A stretch of DNA of 64,000 nucleotides from Catonia carolina. Its lineage: Eukaryota > Arthropoda > Insecta > Hemiptera > Achilidae. The DNA is taken from positions 65,518,001 to 65,582,000 of the forward strand of contig JAQMRL010000006.1 in the NCBI GenBank assembly GCA_035578175.1. Direction: 5' to 3'. Positions within the stretch are counted from its first letter, which is position 1. Each line of letters starts with the position of its first letter. The translations under genes were made by a program, and so were the position numbers. The notes under the pieces are model-generated. The model was given only the letters and a program-made list of their open reading frames with translations. It was not told the DNA's origin and did not search any database. Positions 45,284 through 55,589 of the stretch are shown here, piece by piece.

Positions 45284-46644
45284 CAGGGTGATTTTTTAGT
45301 CCTGTACCCAATTTTTAATGTAATTTATAAAAGGGAAATTTAGTTGTAGTAAAAATGTATAGTTGTTATATACAAAAGAAATTTAATATTTTATTACTCA
45401 CATTTCTTAGTTACTAAAGACTTTTAAAGAATATGCTCAAAATGTCCACCCATTGAGGTTATACACGCTTTGACTCTTTTCACCATATTAGCAGAAACCT
45501 TTTTGAGAGTTGCACTGGAAACATTTGTGATTAAGTCTGTAATATTGGCTTTAAGTTCATCAATATTGTGAGAATTGTTTTTGAAGACCTCGGACTTAAT
45601 GTAGGCTCACAAAAAGTAATCAGGGGATGTGAGGTCTGGCGACCTTGGAGGCCATAAACCCTTGCTTATTATTCGACCATCAAAGAACTCTTGCAGAAAA
45701 TCCATGGTTTCTCGAGACGTGTGACAGGTAGCGCCGTCTTGCTGAAACCAGCAATACCGTTCTTGAGGTTCCAGTAGAGCCACAAATTGGTGCACAATAT
45801 TCCTGTACACTTCACCATTTACAGTCTGTTTGAAGAAAATGGGTCCGACTATACGCTGACGAGATATCGCACACCACACACCAATTTTTGCAGGATGTAA
45901 AGATTTATCGTGAACGGCGTGAGGATTTTCAGCCGCCCGAATTCGAGTGTTTTGAGTGTTCACATAACCGTCTAGATGGATCCAAGCTTCATCACTAAAG
46001 AACACTGTGTTCAAAGATTCGATTCCGTTATCATTTACGAATCACCTAAACCAACGGCAATATTGCAATCGCTTGTTTAAATCTGGAGGTTGAAGCTCTT
46101 GGACTAATCGTACGCGATACGGATACATATGCAATTTTTTAGCAGCTTTCTGAACACTCGAATATGATAAACCAACTTGCGAGGAAAGTTTTCGTAAACT
46201 TTTCCGTGGAGAATTGAGTAATCTTGTTTTCACATTCTCTATAACGTCATCTGTCAAGACAGTTGGTCGACCGCTACGTTTTCTGTCGTAAACACTACCT
46301 GTCTCTTGAAATCGGTTTGCTAGCCTAGAAATTGACATTTTTTCTGGCGGAGGTACACCGACAAATTTAATTTTAAATGCATCTTTTACACTCGTGTACG
46401 ATTTCGTAGCAAAATATTGTTCAATAATGAAAACCCGTTTTTCTATGGTAAAAGACATTCTGTTCATAAGACGACCGGAATCCACACAAAATGTTACACA
46501 GCTCAAGGTTAATCAACTCGCACTGCCGTGAATAAACCGATTGAGCAGGGCTACCAACTTCGTGCGACAAAACATAATTTCCCTTTATTAGAAATAAATT
46601 ACCACACACTTACAATAGGGTAACAGGACTAAAAAATCACCCGG
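45284..46644 (-). mobile_element. Mariner-superfamily transposon 1, TA-flanked, empty site in copy A
   Basis: Terminal inverted repeats share gggtgattttttagtcctgt exactly, with TA on both sides (45282-45283 and 46645-46646). Copy A at about 12211 has the unfilled site with a single TA. It is 1361 bp long with one transposase gene on the minus strand. Confidence 0.95.
45424..46467 (-). pseudogene. Mariner-type transposase with two nonsense codons
   Basis: From the ATG at 46467 (or 46458) a helix-turn-helix region with MSFTIEKRVFIIEQYF is followed by NRFQETGSVYDRKRSGRPTV, the usual GRP linker. A TGA at about 46042 interrupts. The frame then resumes with FFSDEAWIHLDG (first Asp), FQQDGATCHTS (second Asp) and RSPDLTSPDYFL (third Asp). 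I count 38 residues between the last two Asp. A second TGA falls where Trp is normal, right after DYFL (about 45604), and the same frame continues to a stop at 45424 with GGHFEHIL. No frameshift is seen, so only two point changes inactivate it. Confidence 0.9.
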
Positions 46645-46706
46645 TACAATGGCAAAAATTAAATAGGCTACATTTGCATAGAAAATTGTGTATATTTACA
46701 CAAATA

Positions 46707-49171
46707 CAGAGTGTCTCACGAGTAACCCGACAAACTTCTAAGGTGGTTTCCTCTCATGAAAATAATAAAAACGTTTTATAAACATGGGTCCGGGAACGCT
46801 TCGTTAGCGAGTTACGGCTAGCGAAAAATTTCGCCCTTGGTTTAGAACATACGCCTTAATAAAGTCATCATAGAGGTCTAGGAACCCAATTTTATAAGTA
46901 GATTTGATGGTTTCTTATGTATTTTGACTAGAAAAATGAATGAAATAAGTTACAGAACCATATCTTCGGTAGTTTTTGTAATATCCAATGAAAAACGGAC
47001 AAATCTGTGCATAAAAATAGGTTTTTTAGGTTTGAAGAACAATAACTGTGTTAAATGGCTAATAAATGTGTAAATTTATTTAGCAAACTTGTAGAGATTT
47101 TTATTTTGAAGAGAATGATGTAAAATAGACCAATAATAAACAAACACAAAGTTTAAAAAATTGATGTTTGATTAAATCAACACATACGAAAAATAAGACA
47201 GAAAATGCAATATCTTTTTAATTAACGTTCTTCGTAAACACAAAAAATTTTAACCTAATTGCTGAATCTTTTATTTCAATATCCATACCTTACAAATGGT
47301 GTTCAAAATGATTTTCTTGATCATTTTGTGCACAATTTAGCGCGTTTAATGAAACCACGTGAAGCTTTCTGATACCATCTCGGTTGTTCTTAAGTAGTTC
47401 ACATGCGTTTAAAATTCGGTTCAATAATTCTTCTTTGGAATTAAATGGTTCTGCGTATACAAGCTGCTTTAAATGGCCCCAAAAAAAAAAATAATCGAAG
47501 GGATTTAAATCAGGGGACCTAGGAAGCCAATTAATTGGTCCTCCTCGACCAATCCATCTGCCCGGAAAACTTATTTGCAAGTGCTCTCTAACATTTTGTG
47601 AATAATGTGCCGGTGCGCCATCATGATGGAATATCATTATTTGATGTCTTCTTTCAAGTGGTACATCTTCAAGTAGAACTGGCAGTTGATTCTCTAAAAC
47701 GTCTTTATACACAAGACCTGTAAGGTGGTTTTCAAAATTAAATGGGCCAATTAACTGGTCTCCAATTATACCACACCATACATTTATAGAAAATCGAATT
47801 TGAAATTTTGACTCTACAACTGCTTTTGGATTTTCAGTTGACCACTGGTGACTATTCTTTAAATTTAGAATTCCGTATCTTGTAAACAACCATTCGTCCG
47901 TGAATAAAATACAATTTACATTATTTCGATTTTCTAACACCCATCGCCGAAATTGTAATCTTAATGTACTGTCACCTGGATGAAGAGTTTGAACTTTTTG
48001 TAAATGATAAGGATAAAAGTTGTTTTCTTTCAATGTTCTCCAGACTGTACTACGAGATATGTTTAATCTATTTGAAAGTAGGCGAGTGCTAAGTTGAGGA
48101 CTGCACTGTATCATGTCAATGATATTATCTTTTTCGCGTACAAGCTGTATTACAGTTACAGGACGTTCACGTGAACAAGAAACGGTAGGTAAAGATCCAT
48201 TTGTTCGTAAGTTATTGAAAACCGATGCAAATGTTTCGTGAGTAGGTGTTCTTCTATTCGGAAATCGTCTTTCATATTCAAGTTTAGCTGCCCGATTATT
48301 TCCATTGGCAAAACCATAGACGAAAACAATATTCGCGTACTCTTCATTTGAAAATGCGAATGGCATCTTATCGTTAAAAAAAACACGAATGAAGTACATA
48401 TAATAGCCTACAATAATACACATACGCTGCACAAACCAAAAATGACAGACTTGTTAATGCGACAACTCTATTGTCGGACGGCTGTACAATAACTAGGATT
48501 CAATTGTTTTTGCAGCAGTTGCCAACTCTCGATTTTCAATAAACTAAAATCAATTCAATTGACGCTGTATTTTTAAAATCTTGTTCCTCAACCTACAATG
48601 TTTTATAATGTAAATTTTTGTAATTGTTTAATTGACTGAATATTGTATTCGCAAATAAACGGCAAATAAATTTTCTGTCTTATTTTTCGTATGTGTTGAT
48701 TTAATTAAACATCAATTTTTTACACTTCGTGTTTGTTTATTATTGGCCTATTTTACATCATTCTCTTCAGAATTAAAATCTCTACAAGTTTTGCTAAACA
48801 AATTTACACATTTATTAGCCATTTAACACAGTTATTGTTCTTCAAACCTAAAAAAACGTATTTTTATGCACAGATTTGTCCGTTTTTCATTGGATATTAC
48901 AAAAACTACCGAAGACATGGTTCTGGAACTTATTTCATTCATTTTTCTGGTCAAAATACATAAGAAACCATCAAATCTACTTATAAAATTGGGTTCTAGA
49001 CCTCTATGATGACTTTATTAAGGCGTATGTTCTGAACCAAGGGCGAAATTTTTCGCTAGCCATAACTCGCTAACGATGCGTTTCCAGACCCATGTTTGTA
49101 AAATGTTTTTTATTATTTTCATAAGAGGAAACCACCTTAGAAGTTTGTCGGGTTACTCGTGAGACACCCTG
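46707..49171 (-). mobile_element. Mariner-superfamily transposon 2 (DD41D) with ~500 bp terminal inverted repeats
   Basis: Left end cagagtgtctcacgagtaac (46707) and the complement of the right end cagggtgtctcacgagtaac (to 49171), flanked by TA (46705-46706, 49172-49173). The inverted similarity runs about 500 bp (46707-47206 against 48671-49171), roughly nine in ten bases matching by eye. Copy A retains the empty TA near 12243. Element 1 ends only 60 bases away. The single gene is intact, so this copy may have been active recently. Confidence 0.93.
47290..48366 (-). CDS. Intact DD41D mariner-family transposase
   Basis: Cut-and-paste transposase of the IS630-Tc1-mariner superfamily. I take the start at 48366, giving MPFAFSNEEYANIVFVYG, the common beginning of this family; the frame itself is open 22 codons further up. 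It has an N-terminal helix-turn-helix region (residues ~1-120, with NISRSTVWRTLKENNFYPYH), then ILFTDEWLFTR (first Asp), FHHDGAPAHYS (second Asp) and RSPDLNPFDYFFFWGHLK (third Asp). I count 41 residues between the second and third Asp, as in the rosa-like DD41D group. About 358 residues, normal for the family, with no stop or frameshift. Confidence 0.92.
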   Translation of the reverse strand: MPFAFSNEEYANIVFVYGFANGNNRAAKLEYERRFPNRRTPTHETFASVFNNLRTNGSLPTVSCSRERPVTVIQLVREKDNIIDMIQCSPQLSTRLLSNRLNISRSTVWRTLKENNFYPYHLQKVQTLHPGDSTLRLQFRRWVLENRNNVNCILFTDEWLFTRYGILNLKNSHQWSTENPKAVVESKFQIRFSINVWCGIIGDQLIGPFNFENHLTGLVYKDVLENQLPVLLEDVPLERRHQIMIFHHDGAPAHYSQNVREHLQISFPGRWIGRGGPINWLPRSPDLNPFDYFFFWGHLKQLVYAEPFNSKEELLNRILNACELLKNNRDGIRKLHVVSLNALNCAQNDQENHFEHHL

Positions 49172-49975
49172 TATAATATCCTTAATATAGGCTTTTAATT
49201 TATATTTTACCTTAGAGATAACAAGTTTAAACGTTGTTAATGAATAGGAGTTATTGTATTTCCAGTAATACTAATCACAATTCTGTACTGCAATTTCTGG
49301 AAGCTCTTGCAATCTGGAAAACCCTTTTACTCTATTTAAAAAATTAGATTTGTTGAGAATGTATCCTCCACCAGTGTATCAAGTATTTTCGGTGACCAAC
49401 AATTTCTTGAAATCTGAAATTTGGTACGGAAGATAAATGTTTTAATGGGTAAGTTCCAATATGAAAATGAAAACAATATGTTTCCATTTCTTTGGTTTGT
49501 AACATTAGCTCAGGTATGAAATTTAAGAACTTTTATTCTCGTTAAAATGAAATTTACTTTGATAGTAAAAATAATGCATTTTCACTGCATTACTGAGATG
49601 AAACCCTAATATTCCTGATTTCCATGTCCCAAAAAATTATCAATAAGAGTTAAGGGTGAGAAAAAACGAGAAAATAAAATTATTATCCTACTCAGGCGCG
49701 GCATATTTTCATACGTTATAAAAATCATTTCATCCTTCACAGTTACAACCCAACATCGTCGCTACTGACCACTGTAATTAATGCGACGTTAAATAAAGTC
49801 AAAAAAAATTATATCAAATCAAACACCCATTTTGTAAGTTGGAACACCTTACATTAAAATATGTCTCAATATTACCTTAACATTTACAAAGGTAACATTT
49901 TTGTTATGAGTTCAATAAATTTAATTAAGTTATAAAGCTAAATTAATAAGTTTGTTCTTTTTAAATTAAATTTCT
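49172..49975. other. Copy-B-specific stretch with a SINE fragment
   Basis: No paralogue in copy A between about 12245 and 12338. About 49683-49810 is the 3' half of SINE family 1 (gcggcatattttcatacgtt onward) without its promoter boxes and with an A-rich end. The rest is AT-rich with nothing recognised. Confidence 0.55.
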
Positions 49976-50380
49976 GCCCATAGCAGACAGGTGGAGTGTC
50001 AAATTATTTACACCCAATCTGTTAGTTGCAGGGCTAAAATAAATAGTTCTGTTTGTTATCACATGGTCAGCCAATTAAATGACTGAATCATTTAACAACA
50101 GAAGAGGTAGAGGTGTAAAAGACACTAATCAGAGTTATCTTCTCTGAAAGTAATGAATTTCATTATACAGCCAGACCCTGTGGTGAATGTAGTGAAGGTG
50201 TCATTTGCAGAGTGGAAAATATGTGCTTTTCAGAGGGTCTTGCATGCTGATAAGTGTACTTTTCCACTCAGTGAGGAAGGCAATGGTAAACCACCTCACT
50301 TTTTGTTTTACTTAGTAAAACCTCTAGAGGTTCAAACCAGCTTTTCGGCTGATGACCTAAACAACAACAACAACAACAAA
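49976..50380 (+). repeat. Interspersed repeat R1, copy 3
   Basis: Full-length, plus orientation, ending in (caa)n at 50365-50380. The shared frame (50153-50410) begins MNFIIQPDPVVNVVKVSFAE and runs through the tail into flanking DNA. It is the best preserved copy for the frame. Confidence 0.8.
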
Positions 50381-50841
50381 TTAAATTTAGCAGAAATTTA
50401 TCGATTTTGAAAATTGTGTCAAAGTCGTTTCATTTTGTTTAATGTCTCTCGTTAAAGTACTTTTTTCAATTCCAATTTACTGATGGTTTAATTTAAGAGC
50501 ACGAAACAAAAATAATGAATGCTACGCTTGTTTAAAAGGATGTTATGAAAAGAGAATGTCCGTTCTCTAGTAGGTATTTTGTCTGAATAAGTAAATATTA
50601 GAATTTCAAAGCCTTCTAAACGGTTGAGATATATCTAAGGATCTACTAAATAGTTTTGTTGCTTCTCTTGTCTGAAGACACCTTGTCAAACTGTCAATGG
50701 CTTTAGTTACATATAACTGGAATGTGCGGAAATAAAAGATTACATTAAATTATTTTTATGTTTCGCAGATATTGAGGCATTTCCGAGTCCAGTCAACCTT
50801 AATTTCTTTGGTTAAAGAATTTTCACTAAATATTTGGAAAA
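50381..50841. other. Upstream region of the copy-B secreted-protein gene
   Basis: Matches 12338-12824. A possible acceptor (tatgtttcgcag, ending near 50768) would define a 5' UTR exon. No TATA box is evident near it. Confidence 0.4.
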
Positions 50842-50895
50842 ATGAAAGAACTTTGCTTGATTTTTGTCGTCGCAGGTGTATTTCTCCTATGCTTT
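50842..50895 (+). CDS. Signal-peptide exon of secreted-protein gene, copy B
   Basis: The same 18 codons as at 12825, ending at the donor gtaagt (50896). Exact amino-acid conservation with a silent change supports purifying selection on the leader, in contrast to the terminal exon. Confidence 0.6.
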
Positions 50896-50964
50896 GTAAG
50901 TGCACTAATCTTTTATTAACTTATATCCGGGTGAGGTAGATAACGTGCCCCAAATTAATTGCAG

Positions 50965-51057
50965 GAAAACGGAGTGACATGGAATGATACGAAAATAATA
51001 TTTTCGAATAATGTGACCGTTGGCTATTTAATAAAAATATTTTCGTCCACTTTGAAA
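50965..51057 (+). CDS. Candidate second exon, copy B (open, 31 codons)
   Basis: Between attgcag and aaa|gtaaag, 93 bases stay open in phase 0 (ENGVTWNDTKIIFSNNVTVG...). Phase 0 at both borders fits the leader exon before it and the cysteine-rich exon after it. The splice sites are plausible but not strong, and RNA evidence is needed to say whether it is used. Confidence 0.35.
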
Positions 51058-51330
51058 GTAAAGAGTTTGCCAAAACTTAAGACTCGTGTTAGAATCTCGT
51101 AACTTTCATATGTAGACGTGTATGTTTTTTGGCACAGTTTGAAAGCCATATAAGTTGATATTTAATCTGGGAATTGAAAATTCCAAATATCTTCACCACA
51201 TCAAAATGTTCAGGATGATTTCTTTTGTCAATGATATTAACAAAATTGTATTTAAAAAAAGTGTCAAATGTAGCAAGGATTTGAGCATTGTTATGGATTA
51301 TACCTATTGTCATTTCTGAACTTACCTTGT

Positions 51331-51420
51331 CGCGTCCTGGGTTCGAGAAAAGTCGGAAGAATTTTTCAGTGACGGAATGAAAAACACTTGTTTTACGTTG
51401 GGAGAAGTGTGTAATGCTTA
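51331..51420 (+). pseudogene. C-terminal scrap of mariner relic, copy B
   Basis: Encodes the SEEFFSDGM-like end matching 14930-15010. The rest of that relic is deleted in this copy. Confidence 0.6.
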
Positions 51421-51922
51421 AAGGTGTCTATTTTGAAAATATATATATGATTTTGAAGGTTAGGAATTTTACTGTAATTTGTTTTTCACCCGATCTTACT
51501 ATTTATTTTTGTTCGCTTTCTACAAGCATGCGTGCATTAGTTATCAGCTCACCCTCGTATAATCAAACTGTCTCCTACAAACATTAAGATCCGTACGTGA
51601 TACCTCATATGGAACGACAGGACAAAGATTATGGGCTGTTACACGAGACGGGAAAGTATTTTTATTTTTGTAAATATTAATTTTTTTTATATATGTCGAG
51701 AGTAGTTAAATCAAGTTCATCAAAAAATTTCCAAAAAAAGTTTGGGCTTACCTAATGATGCTCATATAAATGCTATTGCAGTTCAAAAATCTTATTGAAG
51801 TGCGTGTCCATTGCAGCCCCCTCCCATTCGCTGATACCATATTGTAAAACGGACTACGTGCAAGCAAAATACACGGGGGTCTTGTAATATGTAACCTTTT
51901 CAATTTATTTATTTTATAAAAT
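51421..51922. other. Duplicated intron-like stretch
   Basis: Matches 15011-15500. No feature is visible except repeats of short AT words. Confidence 0.45.
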
Positions 51923-52690
51923 TTGAAGATCAAATCTTTTATTGGTGACATATATTTTCAATGTGATAATTGCATTTTAAGTGCTGATCTACGATTACGC
52001 CCAAGTATTTGTTTTTCGGGTATTTCCCTTTTTACACGTGGTTGTCTTCTCGTCGACTGGGCAGACGATGACAGTTGTCAATTTGCTGATCAGTTATTGT
52101 ATGGCCCAATGCCTCACTTACCTAACTGACAACTTTTTGTAGCTCTTCATTCTGCTCTTCAGGTTAGTTATGAAGTTCAAGGCAGTTAGCCCCGGTATAT
52201 TGGGGTAAGTCAGAGACAGTTCTATGTAGGTCTTTGTTTTCCTTCTTCAGTGTAGGCCTACGTATTTTAATACCTTTGGATTCAATTTACTTGAGACACA
52301 AACCAAGCAGCTTCTTCTGGAACTAACCTTCTTTAATATACGTTCTACATAAATAAGGCATCGGTCTCTTGGTTTTTATAAATCTCGTTCCAGTCCCCTG
52401 TTCTCTTCCCGCATCTCATTCAACATCTAAACCAGTTTAAAGAAATATACCTCGCCACAGATGCTGCTACTTCCAGAAACATGGTTCGTCTTTTATATTT
52501 AGTATTGAACTTACATCTCCATTTTTTCTAGTTTTCTATCATATATTTGATTTCTTCCACCTTATTATTTGCACATGATCCATAAAATGAACAATTACAG
52601 TCACAACAAATCACCTCCAAGCTGTTTCCACCTCTGATCGACTTGCTATACATTGCACAACATATTAACACAAAAACAGTACGCAGAAAA
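51923..52690 (-). pseudogene. LINE ORF1 relic with PHD-type finger, copy B
   Basis: Counterpart of 15500-16290. The Cys/His cluster near 52580-52670 has lost two bases, so its first half is out of frame with the ICCDCNCSF part. It lacks the extra palindromic bases seen in copy A. Confidence 0.6.
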
Positions 52691-52707
52691 TATAGTGAAC
52701 TATAAAG

Positions 52708-54399
52708 AATGTAGGTACCATTATAAATTTATATGGTAACGTACAATTAACAAATTAATTTTAATCAAGTATTATTCCAAAGATGTGGTATTCAACAAAT
52801 AATTGAGAGGAATGGAAACATTCATGCAATGCAGAACAAATATAAAAATAACTAATAGTAATTTTATGATAATATTTAAATAATTTAATTACACTTAAAC
52901 AATATTGATAAATACAAGATAAAAAATATTAACAATTTAAATTTCATATTATTTCTTTATAAAAACCTGATTAACAACACTGAAGTTCTCCGCAGCTCAA
53001 AATATAAACTATTAAAATGGTCCCCCTTTAATTAACTGTAAATATAATGTAATAATGGAAAATACTGTCATACTCTACTGAAATCACGCCAAATTGTATT
53101 GAAAAATTAAAATTGCCCTCAATATAAAGACTCGGTATAACCCCCCCCCCCTTCCTATTTATGACGTCGGACCAATGAGAACCCTTCTTTTAACTCTCGA
53201 AGGTCTCATTTTCCGTTAAAATTTCCAAAAGACATGTGTAAGCAATTACTACACACAATACAAGTTAATATATGGTGTAGTGATTGCTTACTTAAACACT
53301 AACACATTTATAATTTTACATTTAATGGGCTATTTGGACAACTAACGATCTTTTCCCGCATAAACATTTACTAAATTTTGCCGACACAAACATACATAAA
53401 AATGTATCAATATTATGTCGGTACCATTAATACTGTGACACTTATCGCTAAGGTCCGTTTCGGGATCTAGGTTATTAAATAATTATTACACTAAAGTTTA
53501 AAATTTCAAATATTTATTACACTAAAAGATTACAAAATAAATAATTACTAATTATAATGAAGTAATACAATAAATGATTTAATAATTTACTTAAAATAAA
53601 TAATAAACAATAAATAACTTAGTAATTTACTTAGCACTACTTACAATCAATTTTATTGAATACACATACAAAATGAAAACTGAATACACAAAACTGAATT
53701 TAATACCGATACACAATAACTTTTCCAAATACACACACGAACAAAGACAGTATAATAATCGTTGACCAACACAATGCTCGGAACCGTTAACCTGAATTAC
53801 GGCCGTAGCCACTCGTCAAAGATCAAACGAACACTGACCCTGACCGCGCTCGGCGGTCTCTTTATATACTTATTCAAAAAGATAATTCGAGAAAAGCAGA
53901 GAAACTCCATGCAAATAATAAAGTACAAAATATAACCCTTTATAAATGAGTGCTAGAAAAATCTATTGTAAACAAGTCAACAATAGGTCTTATTGTAAAT
54001 AGAATAAAAGTTGTTACGGGTCCCTTTCATAACAGTTGTACAACAATACCCGACCTTTTATCCTACACAATAGCGCAGTTATTTCAAACAACTTTCATGA
54101 ATAGGCATACATTTATTGTCATTAATGTCCTATTGTCACTTTTTTTTACTATTTTTCACTCTATTATCCTCTCTTTACTATTTTCATGAATAAAATTCTA
54201 GAAATTACGCGAACCATGTCTTTTCGATATTGTCACAATATATATCTATGAGCTAACGGTTACATTTAATTGATTATTTTCTTTTATTTTTCAAATTATT
54301 ATTTTTAACGAATTCCTAAAAAAATACTATTTTCTTTACTTCTTTTAAATGTACAATAATTTATAAGCAATATAATTGTCTAATTTTGTGCGATACAAG
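52708..54399 (-). mobile_element. Copy-B-specific ~1.7 kb insertion with LTR-like part
   Basis: Copy A joins across this at about 16307. On the minus strand there is a TATA box (agtatataaagaga, near 53860) before a GC-rich start-like region, then an AATAAA (near 53660), then the word gatcccgaaacggacctt and gtgtcaca near 53440: the order promoter, polyadenylation signal and end of an LTR. The word around gtttcgggatct recurs at about 1200, 4910 and 39815, so this is a dispersed family. ggtaccatta appears at both 52713 and 53424. There is no pol gene; a solo LTR or short LTR-derived element is my best guess. Confidence 0.45.
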
Positions 54400-54625
54400 A
54401 ATTAAACTACGAAACTTTAATTTAAGTTTGTGCTAACAAAACTACTACAATCATTTGCGTACATAAATAACAATAAGTAGTAGATTAGTATTAAAAATGA
54501 ATTAATCAGAACATAATTAAACTGAACAGATAAGAGAGGATTGCACAAACACAACCACTCTATTCGACTGCTAAGCCTTGACTGAATTGAAACTAATTTT
54601 TTGCATTATGTTCAACTTATTTCAG

Positions 54626-55024
54626 CAGTGTGTAGAAAGCAGACCTGTGTCCTCAACGTCAGCATCTTATTCAAATACCGAAAAACCTTTCAAATATCAA
54701 AGTTCGCCCGAAAAAATTCAACATAAGAAGGATAGCATGAAAAAGTACCGTTGGCTCGCCAAAGTTATAACGGTACCGCTCATTTGTTTTGTATTACCAT
54801 TCTGCACACCTTTCCTGTTCGTTTGTAATTGTATTCATGGTTGCTGTGTATGTTGCAGTCTTTTGAATCATGTACAACCTCCAAGGCCTTATTATGCCAG
54901 GTGTAACTTGTGTTACTTCTGGGGAGAAGTTTGTGATTACACCTCTGCTGCATGGGGTTGTACTGATGTAGATACATATGTTGACAAATGGTACGAATCT
55001 GTCAAAACTTCTTCATATAAATGA
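54626..55024 (+). CDS. Cysteine-rich terminal exon of rapidly evolving secreted-protein gene, copy B
   Basis: Acceptor ttatttcag at 54625 as in copy A, then QCVESRPVSSTSASYSN unchanged. The next ~75 codons differ at more than half of the residues (for example CIHGCCVCCSLL where copy A has CCCAVCVCC). Then SAAWGCTDVDTYVDKWYES and a slightly longer end (VKTSSYK). Cysteine positions and the LPFCT motif are kept. A polyadenylation signal follows at 55092. Family unknown. A secreted cysteine-rich product is inferred from the leader exon and the disulphide-like pattern; the hydrophobic middle could instead anchor it in a membrane. Confidence 0.62.
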   Translation, partial: QCVESRPVSSTSASYSNTEKPFKYQSSPEKIQHKKDSMKKYRWLAKVITVPLICFVLPFCTPFLFVCNCIHGCCVCCSLLNHVQPPRPYYARCNLCYFWGEVCDYTSAAWGCTDVDTYVDKWYESVKTSSYK

Positions 55025-55091
55025 AACTGTGAACGTAAGACTTGTAGAAAACCATTTCTCTGGAACTTATTCTACAGCTATTAAAAAATAC

Positions 55092-55097
55092 AATAAA
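55092..55097 (+). terminator. Polyadenylation signal of the copy-B gene
   Basis: AATAAA 68 bases after the stop. Copy A has AATAAG at the equivalent place plus an inserted R1 fragment, so its 3' end may have moved. Confidence 0.5.
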
Positions 55098-55589
55098 TAT
55101 TTTAAAACTTGACTTACACCAACATATTAATTAAAATTTAAATTCTCTTAATCTAGTGATATGATGAATTATTTTTGGACTAAAATGTTTATTTAGATTT
55201 TTGTATATTCAATTTATAGTTTATCAAAAATGCGTTAACTCTTCAAAAATACATGTACAAGTTTTTCCAACCTCCGATGACCCATGAAAACACACGTGTA
55301 ATGAATTAAGTGAGTTTGTGATAAAAATTTATAAACATACTTTTTAAATTGTTGACATAATCGGCGCGATTATTGTCATTTTGGTAGACAAGCATTCCGC
55401 TCTTCATAAAAAGTTGCCGTAAATAAAACTTGCGTTTGAACGTTGAATAGACGCTTTTAAACGGTTTGCAAACTTTTCTTTTCAAGCCAATTATTTTCAA
55501 AGAATACGTGAAAACTCTTTGACGCTCAGTTGGGGCTAATCGCCTGGTGTTCAAGCATGTCAATATTTAAACTTCGCAGGTAGAGTCTC
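55098..55589. other. Duplicated AT-rich stretch
   Basis: Matches 17030-17549. It holds the shorter counterpart (minus 55306-55563) of the unassigned frame at 17177-17509. Confidence 0.45.
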
